From NCBI GenBank assembly GCA_028274465.1, contig CM051458.1, positions 79,008,085 through 79,072,084 on the forward strand: 64,000 nt of DNA, read 5' to 3'. Both the position numbers and the translations under genes were made by a program. Positions 56,617 through 64,000 of this stretch are shown here, piece after piece; the first letter of the stretch is position 1, and each line of letters opens with the position of its first letter. This stretch comes from Plantago ovata (taxonomy: Eukaryota; Streptophyta; Magnoliopsida; Lamiales; Plantaginaceae). The notes beneath the pieces are model-generated. The model ran no database searches, had not been told where the DNA came from, and saw nothing but the letters and a program-made list of their open reading frames with translations.

Positions 56617-58440
56617 AAAATAGGATTGTTCCAGGGGTTGACTTAACACCACAGTCAACACCTGTAGTCTGCATGTGGTGCGTGTGTCTGCTTTTTTTAT
56701 TATTTATTTTTTTAGTGTGTCTGTTGCTACATGTATATTTTGCGTCAGTCTACGTACTATGTTGCAAGTAAGTTTGTTTGTAAGATTTCTTTGGAATGCA
56801 TGAGAAAGAGGAACTCTTTAAAAATTTCTAGTCCCTGTTGACCCTTGTTTTGCTCACTTATTGGAAGCCCTCTCCTGGAGCTTGAGCAGCTCAAATTTTT
56901 GTGATTGACAAACATAGTCTTTCATATCTAGGAACCTTGAATTTCCTATGAGCATATCTATGCCTTATTAACAGGAGAAAGAGCACATTAGGGGCCTTGA
57001 ATTCTCTAATTGTAGCTAAACAAGTGCCGCAAAGGCCCGAAAGGCAAGGAAGGTAAAACTTGTCTCCGGTTTTCTAGCAATCTTTGGGTCTCAAGTCTAT
57101 GAAGGTTTGGAAAGAAAAAAAAAATGCAAAAAGCTGCATTAAAAATTAATGAACAGCATTAAAAATATATTTTTGCAAAATAACCCATGGACATTGCACT
57201 GAGATTTAAACAAAGACCAGAGAACATCTTGTTTCAAACGTCTTCAAAAATTGCAAAGGGAAAAATACAGGTGAGGCTTTTGATGATTACTGAGTTTCTT
57301 GGTCGAGTGTTGCCCAGGGGGTTGAACAACACCTTACCCAACACCTCTGGACTATCTTGCGAAATTATGTGTTTTCAATTTTTGTTAATGTGTTTTATTT
57401 TTATTTTTTGAGTCTAGGTAAACTCTCTGAGTTGTGTCTAGGTGGTGGTGTACATGTAGGTTTGCATTAAGGGGGAGTCTACATATGCATTGGGGATTAT
57501 AAAGGATCTTGTTTTGTTTTTAGTTAAAGTGACTAATTAAGTTATTTTCTCTATACAAAGATCCTCCATTAGTTTAATTCCTAAAGTTTATTTTGCTGTC
57601 TTGATCTTGAATCTTTTATAAAATTGTTTTTCATATTTTTGGTATACCATATATCTTGTGCTTTGGTTCTCACCTTATTACAGATATAAAATTTGGAGCA
57701 TACCAAAACAATTTTCTGGAGGATCTTGACAGTTATTCCTGTGTGCCCCTGCCTTTACCAAACGATCCAAACATGCCCTTAAACGGTTAGTTTACTTTAA
57801 ACAAAACCGTCCATCTTTCCCACAAACTCCAAAACTCTTGCTTCTCTTGTTGTCTCTCAAATCTGACCAAAGCTAGTGCGTCTGCTACCCAATTCCTACA
57901 GTTCCTGGTTCTTCTACTACTGATGTTTCTGGTACTCATTATGGTTCTCTATTGAGGTTTACTTTTTGATATGGCTACCTTCTAGCTTACTTACTTTGTT
58001 AGGATGATATCTCTCCGGGATGTTGAGATTGAAACTAAGCGAGCTAGGGTAATAGAACTTTGTTAGGATGATATCTCTCCGGGATGTTGAGATTGACACT
58101 ACGGTCTGAGTTTCTTTTTGCCGAATCCACACCTCAAGGGGGAGAAGTGCACAGTTCATCATGAAGAAGAAGGGGTTCTGATCAAGGGGGAGAAGATTCA
58201 CAAGTGGGAGAAGATGCAAAGTCGTGCTAGGTTTGCTTGATGTGTTGTGATGATTTGGAATCTAACATTTTGATCCTTATTTTGTTTTTTCCTTGAATTC
58301 TTATTCTGACAATTGATTTACTCCTAAAGTCTAAGTAGTATTTTCTGCATGTGTTTAAGTACTAAGCTATAGTTAGTTTTGTTGCTTTAGTTATGTTTCA
58401 TTGATCTAACTGTGCAGGTTTAGTGATGTGTAGAATAGGC
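56617..58440 (+). other. Long non-coding 3' region of copia D
   Basis: 1.8 kb between RNase H and the polypurine tract. No env-like or other protein could be read; frames are short. It includes purine-rich GGGGGAG stretches (57471, 58139, 58189) and a short direct repeat. Confidence 0.7.
57994..58103. repeat. Direct repeat, ~46 bp twice, 64 bp apart
   Basis: CTTTGTTAGGATGATATCTC followed by TCCGGGATGTTGAGATTGA occurs at 57994 and again at 58058. Confidence 0.93.
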
Positions 58441-58454
58441 AAAAAAGGGGAGAT
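58441..58454 (+). other. Polypurine tract of copia D
   Basis: AAAAAAGGGGAGAT abuts the 3' LTR. Confidence 0.9.
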
Positions 58455-59287
58455 TGTAAGTGTTGCTGTTTTACGGAGGTTGACCTATAGGTTTACCTAG
58501 AGGTTCACTCAACCCCGTATTACTGGAAACAGAGCACTTTACCGCCTTTTATTGTTTTACCTATTCTAACACTAATTGTTCCACAGCTGTAGTTGTTTTA
58601 CTTGTGCAGGAAGTTTATTAGAACGTGGGAACTATCAGAATTCAAGAAGGAAGAGACTTATTCAAGGAAGAACTCTAAAAGGAAATCAAGTTCTAAAAGG
58701 ACAAGGAGTCTTACATGAAGAAGGCGTTTCCTAGTAGAAGACTGAAGATCATCAAAACGTCCAGATTCATTCACACGTTTCCTAAAGGATTTCGAACTAA
58801 GCCTTATCTACCACTATATATATGGAGCATCGACAGAAGAGAGATAACGACACAAGAGCAGAAAGTTCAGTTTATAGAGTTATAGTTTTATAGTTTTATT
58901 TGTGTCTTTTACACTAGTTTATATTCTAGACTTCTCTAACAACGTATTGAAGGTAGAATAGATAGATTGGTTTCTATATCATCTTATAGGTGACTAGTGT
59001 TGTTTTTCTAGAATAGATATTGAGAGTATACGGCGTTGTACGAACAAGATCTTTTCTAGTTGATTTTCTGCCTTGACTGGGCATTCAAGTAAGCTTGCCA
59101 AAGCTGCTTGAAAAATTCCAAACACAGGTTTTCCTTTACATTCCGCTGTGCTTTACTTTATATATATTATCTATGTTTATTAATCTCCAGGTTGACGTAG
59201 GTGTTCACTGAACCCCGTAGTCAATCTAGGACCTATTGGCTGGTAATTTGTATCTAAAGCAAGTTATACCGATCCTACATTCTTTCG
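58455..59287 (+). repeat. 3' LTR of copia D
   Basis: Nearly identical to 53721-54553. Its last base is G where the 5' copy has A, so the usual TG...CA end is altered to CG. Confidence 0.95.
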
Positions 59288-59292
59288 GCACA

Positions 59293-59555
59293 AATCCTAG
59301 CTCACCTAACACGTTTCTAGAATGGGAGAGAAGCAAGTGATGTCATAATTCAAGAGAAAAAATACAGGGATTATATATGACGAAATGGAACTGTACGGAG
59401 ATGAGCAGAAACCGTTGATCTTGAGCTGCTTGAATTGAACGACCCAAATTAAAACCCAAATTCCCGCCTTATTGTAGCACACCCTTAACTTCCTTTTATC
59501 ACACAATAACCCCAACAACTTTCTTCTAAATGCAGAAACACCCCAAAACTTCACA
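59293..59555 (-). repeat. 5' LTR of copia A, second part
   Basis: Homologous to 36346-36608. It completes the LTR interrupted by copia D and is followed by TGTTC. Confidence 0.92.
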
Positions 59556-59560
59556 TGTTC

Positions 59561-59993
59561 ATTACTGATGTCATTGAGCAACAAATTGGGAGAGGAAGAG
59601 CTTACCAAGTTTTAATCTCTGAATATAGATCTAGAGTGTAGTTGAGCTCTGTAAAAAGATCTTAACGAAAGCTCTAGAAAAACAGAGCTTGGAAGTTCTG
59701 AAAGTAAAGCTTAATTAAGCTCTGTGTCTCAGAACTTACTAATTAAGCTCCGTGCAGATGTGGTAATTAATCTTAATTAACCCATGTTCAAATTTCAATA
59801 ATCATTGATCAATTCCCTCAAATTTCCATTCATGTGGCCAATTAAAAGGGTGCGAGTGTTTTTTTTTTTTGTGTTTTATCACATGTGGAGGTGACACGGG
59901 ATGACATCATGGAGGTATGATAATCATGTTGGCAAGCAAACAAAGTTGTGTATATGCTAATTCGCGCGCACCACTCTCCAATACGGAGAATGA
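59561..59993. other. Flank of the nested stack, nothing recognised
   Basis: AT-rich, with repeated AGCTCTGT motifs (59645-59760). No gene. Confidence 0.5.
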
Positions 59994-59995
59994 TA

Positions 59996-60245
59996 CTCAT
60001 CTGTTTTTTTGGATTCTATACGTTTGTTTTGTTGAATTTTTTTTTAGTCTAGTTTGACCATTGATAAATCATAAATCAAACCGTAAAAAAACTAACAAAA
60101 TTATATTATAAAAATAGAGTGATTAGACTTTCATAATATCATTTCACATTTTATTTTTACGAATTAATTTAACATTTATTGAAGATCAAATGAGGCTAGA
60201 AAAAGTCAACAAAACAAACGTATAGAATCTAAAAAAATAGATGAG
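59996..60245. mobile_element. Stowaway-type MITE, 250 bp
   Basis: Inverted ends CTCATCTGTTTTTTTGGATT and the complement of AATCTAAAAAAATAGATGAG, continuing through CTATACGTTTGTTTTGTTGA on both sides (~45 bp). A TA dinucleotide flanks each end, the Tc1/mariner-type signature. Confidence 0.88.
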
Positions 60246-60247
60246 TA

Positions 60248-62150
60248 CAAAACAGAGGACCAAAAGCGCATAGAGCATCAAGTCGGCGACCGAAACTGTG
60301 GAGGACGTAGAATTAGAGGACTAATAAACCTGCAACTTACCCTAACTGAAATCTAAACTTCAAGGTATATCCATTTGAATTCAGATAAAACATGCAGTAC
60401 TGAATTTCATAGTTGTGAATCTTGTGATCTCCTTTATTATATATGGATGAGGTATTCTGGGTTAGCACAAACTTAACTTGGAATTGTTGCGTTAGTTCTG
60501 CATTTCATAATTTAGTTTATTCATAATTCGCAGGGAAAATGTTTTCCGTGCGAATAGCATACCTCTATTCGAATTATTATGCACTCATCGAATGCAACCG
60601 TATCGGCCCTTTTACCCTTTTTATCACCCGTTTTGGTTTCTCACGAGTTTCCTTGAATAATACAGGTTACAGGTATACGTCTAGATCTTACCTCATATCC
60701 ACTGTCGACGTTCGGGACGAATGACGAAGTTCAGGTTTGGAGGGGGGGTTATCGCTGTGTATTTCTATAACTTATTCTTCTTATTATCACTCGTGAAAAC
60801 CTTTGTTTGCACGTTTACCGTTTTCTTAGGATTTAGTTTGTTCGTATGCATTCATCCTTAGTCTAGTCTTTGGATGATGTTGTGTGGAGTTTATTGCCAA
60901 CTAAATTTTTTGAAATTTTTTATTGTATAGACTAAGTGTTTATGACCGTTGCCTATACATTGCATCTCTATGGATAGTTTGAGGTTTGTCTCGCTTGGCT
61001 TGTCATATTTGTATGTGCACTAGTTAAAATTGGTAGTCTCGACATCACTTTGTGGTGTTTTCCCTACTGCGGTTCGCGAAGGCCTTATAAATTGTTGCAT
61101 GTTAGAGTCTTTGGTTGTATTCCCGTGTAATTATTTACCTAAAAGGCAACAAGTCTTCACATTGCTTTTTGAGATTGCTAAATGCCTAGGAAGGAGGTAG
61201 AGTGAGGTGTGTGATCCTTTGTTTGAAACATATTCTAACGAATAGGTCTGAGGAGGGGGTAACTATCATTATGACTTGTTTTTCGTCTTGTTGAGTCATG
61301 TTGATTTTATTTTTATTTTTTCTTTTGAGTTTGTGCTCCAATAGGTTTCAGGAGGTCATTGTAGTGTCATTGTAATTTAATTTCATTGTACTTTCATTGT
61401 GCTACTGCTGGCTATATACAAAAAAAAAAACGAAAAAAGAAAAAAGAAAAAAAAAAGAAAAATTCCAGAATCTGGAAAAAGAAAAAAAAGGAAAAAAGAA
61501 GGAAAAAAAAAAGAATAAGAACCAAACAAGCAAAATAAGGGTCCAAGCATGCCAAAAGCAGTTTTAGCAAAGTGTTGCATTATTTTTCAACTTTTGTAAT
61601 AGTTCGTAATCGAGTTGTAAATTCTTCCTTGCGTTCTCGTGTCGCCTAGTCCAAGCCTTGTTCTAGACCACCCTCGTCCTGCCATTCAGGAAGTGGTGAA
61701 GAGTTTTTCTTTAGGAGTCGGGTAGAATAGGGGAGTGTTGTCTTTTAGGGAACCCTCCTTCGTTTGATGAGAGCCAGTATTGGTTCGACCTCTCTTGAGG
61801 GAAAGTCTCACTTGGTGAACAGTAGTAAGCCCTCGGTTTCATAGGCACGGGGCAACCATTTGTATTTTGACATGCATCATTACGTCGTCATTGACTAGGT
61901 CCAGGTAGAGAATGTTACGAGAGACTCTCTTGTTCAACAAAGTGCATATGTAAATGTGTATAGGTTCAATCGAGACATTCTTCAACCTACTTCCATGTTA
62001 TGATTTGTATGGTCTTTGTTCATAAGTATTTGGTAGATACAATCGATTATTTCTTCTTGTTTGGTATGAGACTCCTCTTTATGTTGCATGTAGGTTGCAT
62101 AGAGTCTAGCTAGTTGCTTGAGGACAAGCAACGGTTCGGTTTGGGGAGTT
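60248..62150 (+). other. Probable internal 3' region of a gypsy-type element
   Basis: No coding domain was recognised. The last part carries GAGGACAAGCAACGGTTCGG then TTTGGGGAG before the LTR-like start at 62151, a pattern common upstream of the 3' LTR in plant Athila/Tat-type gypsy elements. An A/G-rich run occupies 61420-61515 and a G-run PPT-like GGAGGGGGGG lies near 60740. Confidence 0.45.
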
Positions 62151-63280
62151 TGATGACAGTGGTTTTTACACTATCATTCGAGTCTTTTTTCACCAATTTA
62201 GCTATCCTCTTGCATGCATTTTACTACATTTTGTTAGAATAGTGTTACGTTTCCATTTCTTTTGTTATTTTCAGGTTTTAGGTGAAAATCTCACTTTTGG
62301 ATGTAAATCATGGCGAAACATTGAAGTTTTGGTGTAACAAGATCACCCGTGGTGTGTCAAGGAGTACCAGGACGTGTTTCAAGGCCAAAAGACCAAGTTT
62401 CGGAGCTCAAAGCCGTGCCCAAGGCCAAGGAGAACATGAAAGATTCGAGATATCTTGTATGAGGCGGAAACGGTAGTTCATTCGGAGTTCGGGTGAAGAT
62501 TTTGGAGCCTTTGAAGTGAAATCTCGAAGTTCCATTTGCATAGTTTCAGTATTTTGGGCACCCATCTTTCATACTTCATTGGATTGGGATGAGATTACAA
62601 CCTACGCGTAGCTAACTCGAAGAGCTATCCAACGGTGGGTCTTACGTGCCAATCAGAGTTCGGACGCGCCCGAAATCTCTGTTCGAACTTATGACAAACT
62701 TGTTGCCCATGTCAGGCGGACCGCCACGTACGGGGCGGTCCGCCGGGGAGCTTCCGACAGCTATATATAAATTTGTAAAAGCTGCGATTTTTATATCTTT
62801 CATCATTATTTTTCAGACTTAAACCCTAGAGCTTGTTCTGGGTATATTTTCTCTTAGAACCTTTGTATCTTAGCGAATTTGGAGCTAGAGGAGAGATTTG
62901 GACACAGTTTTATCTCACCTTGCTAGATCTTTGTGACTTTTAGCAATTCACCGGAGATTGACAACCTTTGGTGGTAACCTTGTATCTCACAATTCTGCTA
63001 TTTATCTTTCAATTAAACATGTTTTCATTCATTATTGCTTCAGTTATGATTGTTGATTGTGTAATTGAAATGAGTAGCTAAGCATGTAGTTGGTGATAGT
63101 ATGTGAATTCGTAGCTAGGGTTCGTATTATGCATGATTGAGTTTCTGAGTCTTTTACTTGTTTAATTATCTTAATTCGATTCTTTGATCCGACTAAGCCA
63201 TATATCTTCGTAGAAAAGTGTTAAAAACACTAGGACAATTCAAGATCATCGATTCAATTATATATAATTTGCAAGTACTG
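62151..63280 (+). repeat. LTR-like sequence of a gypsy-type element (right end uncertain)
   Basis: It begins TGATGACAGTGG immediately after the purine tract. It contains a strong inverted repeat GGCGGACCGCC/GGCGGTCCGCC with an 8-base loop (62715-62744) and a TATA box. From ~62830 it is matched in inverted orientation by 63590-64000. No second LTR lies in the window to confirm its bounds. Confidence 0.5.
62762..62770 (+). promoter_or_regulatory. TATA box in the gypsy-type LTR
   Basis: TATATATAA in CAGCTATATATAAATTTG, ~600 bp into the LTR and just after the GC-rich inverted repeat. A plausible LTR promoter. Confidence 0.45.
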
Positions 63281-63589
63281 CTTGAACTAAGACTGACAAC
63301 CTTAGCCAAGTATTAGTTGATGAACCGGAATTTGTCAGATTCTAATTAATCAAATAAATTTGTATTTAGCCAAAGGCAATTCACAACTACAACGAAAACC
63401 GTAGTGTAGCAGTAAAATAACCCCGAGTGTCGATCTCTAAGGACTATAACTAGCTTTATCTAATCTAACTTAAACTATAAAATCAACAGACGACATAGCA
63501 CAGGTTTTTCTTATCAAGATAAAGGAAGTTAGTGATAGTATGATCATTCAAAGCATAGTGGGTTAATAATCATGCATGAAGTACCCGAT

Positions 63590-64000
63590 CGTTTTGCATA
63601 GAGATCTTTGATCATGAATTGTCCAATGTGTTCTGTTATTATTCAACACTACGAAGATAGAGGGCTTAGATAGATCAAAGAAATAAAGCAATAACTCAAA
63701 GTCTGATTCGCTTTACCGCCATCAGCATAATTACTAACCCTTCGCTAAGAAATCACATACTATCACCAACAATAGATTTAGCTACTCATAGATGTCATGC
63801 AATCAACAGAAATCATAGCAAGATTGAATGAAAACATGTTGAAAGATAAATAAATATAAATAGAAAAAATCTGAGATACAATGTTACCGAAGGTTGTCAA
63901 TCTCCGAAGAATCGCGATCTCACAAGCTCCAAAACGATAAGAAAAAGTATCTCCTATGCTAAGAATTCCCAGAACATGCTCTGGAGAATTCCTACCTAAA
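63590..64000 (-). repeat. Inverted partner of 62830-63270
   Basis: Read on the minus strand, this stretch follows 62830-63270: GAGCTTG/GAGCATG-TTCTGGG, GGAGATTGACAACCTT, TTGTATCTCA, CATGTTTTCATTCA, GAGTAGCTAA, TTGGTGATAGTATGTGA and CTTCGTAG are shared in order. The symmetry centre is near 63430. It is probably the LTR of a second, oppositely oriented family member running out of the window. Confidence 0.75.

Larger units (their letters stand above)
53721..59287 (+). mobile_element. Sirevirus-like copia element D, internally deleted, young
   Basis: LTRs 53721-54553 and 58455-59287, both 833 bp, differ at only about six positions by eye. A perfect 5-bp GCACA duplication abuts them (53716-53720 and 59288-59292). 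Inside are gag with a CRECKGWGHYKNEC knuckle and acidic SDDE tail, then RT C-terminus and RNase H; protease, integrase and most of RT are gone. A long non-coding tail of ~1.8 kb follows. The gag style and long 3' region resemble Sireviruses. It entered an LTR of copia A, whose intact partner LTR shows the empty site. Confidence 0.93.
36085..59555 (-). mobile_element. Outer copia element A (host of the nested stack)
   Basis: The left LTR is 36085-36608. The right LTR starts at 53460 and is completed at 59293-59555 after an insertion. Target duplications are TGTTT (36080-36084) and TGTTC (59556-59560), 4 of 5 bases. The coding region is on the minus strand and split by copia B at its gag start. 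Removing the two inserted elements leaves an ordinary ~5.3-kb copia. LTR differences (several percent by eye) make it the oldest layer. Confidence 0.92.

Noticed and set aside
59306-59608. 100-codon minus-strand frame
   Set aside because: It runs across the LTR end of copia A into flanking DNA; LTR-internal and without domains.
60539-60724. 61-codon plus-strand frame as a possible host exon
   Set aside because: There is no recognisable motif, splice context or neighbouring exon, and it lies in probable gypsy-type internal sequence.

Overview
This window is nuclear DNA from a plant, very probably a eudicot. It carries an intron-containing cytochrome P450 of the CYP82 type (a family known from eudicots), a purine-permease (PUP) gene, and a dense layer of Ty1/copia, Ty3/gypsy, LINE, CACTA, Mutator-type, hAT-type and Stowaway-type elements typical of plants. 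No bacterial or organellar signal was seen. Only two loci look like host protein genes with a nearly complete reading frame: a PUP-family transporter (minus strand, 11220-12415, with an apparent one-base frameshift near its N terminus) and a CYP82-like P450 (minus strand, 30347-32104, three exons, all hallmark motifs present). Remains of two further CYP82 copies lie at 21911-22408 and 22985-24490, so this was a tandem P450 cluster.

Layout. 1-3.9 kb: decayed LINE, a tRNA-Lys-like relic and an 86-bp tandem array. 3.87-9.37 kb: a gypsy-type element with 1.6-kb LTRs that carries gag but no pol (TR-GAG-like, minus strand). 10.0-11.0 kb: a Mutator-type MITE. 11.2-12.4 kb: the PUP gene. 14.4-16.1 kb: LINE 3' end interrupted by a TIR element. 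17.1-20.7 kb: a CACTA element with a broken Transposase_24-like gene. 20.9-24.5 kb: TTCAG pentamer arrays, P450 pseudogenes and small inverted-repeat elements. 24.5-30.1 kb: a copia element with a perfect 5-bp target duplication. 30.3-32.1 kb: the P450. 32.7-35.5 kb: duplicated sequence, two sister hAT MITEs and a second Mutator-type MITE.

36.1-59.6 kb is one nested stack. Outer copia A (36085-59555, minus) was entered at the start of its gag gene by copia B (40717-53339, minus). Copia B's own gag is interrupted by a gypsy solo LTR (46707-49280). The right-hand LTR of copia A was separately split by a Sirevirus-like copia D (53721-59287, plus). Target duplications support each insertion: exact for B, the solo LTR and D, 4 of 5 bases for A. 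LTR divergence judged by eye (A > B > D) agrees with the nesting. 59.6-64 kb holds a Stowaway MITE and the 3' part of a further gypsy-type LTR region that ends in a large inverted repeat.

The host genes do not form an operon or an obvious pathway. The PUP gene would act in membrane transport of purine-type or alkaloid substrates and the P450 in specialised metabolism at the ER. The less expected signals are a four-unit array of small hairpins with changing stems and a near-constant loop in the copia B leader, a GC-rich hairpin block in the same leader, the gag-only gypsy element, a 409-codon gag-RNase H fusion frame in the young Sirevirus-like element, and an unnamed 458-bp inverted-repeat element with palindromic ends inside a P450 pseudogene.
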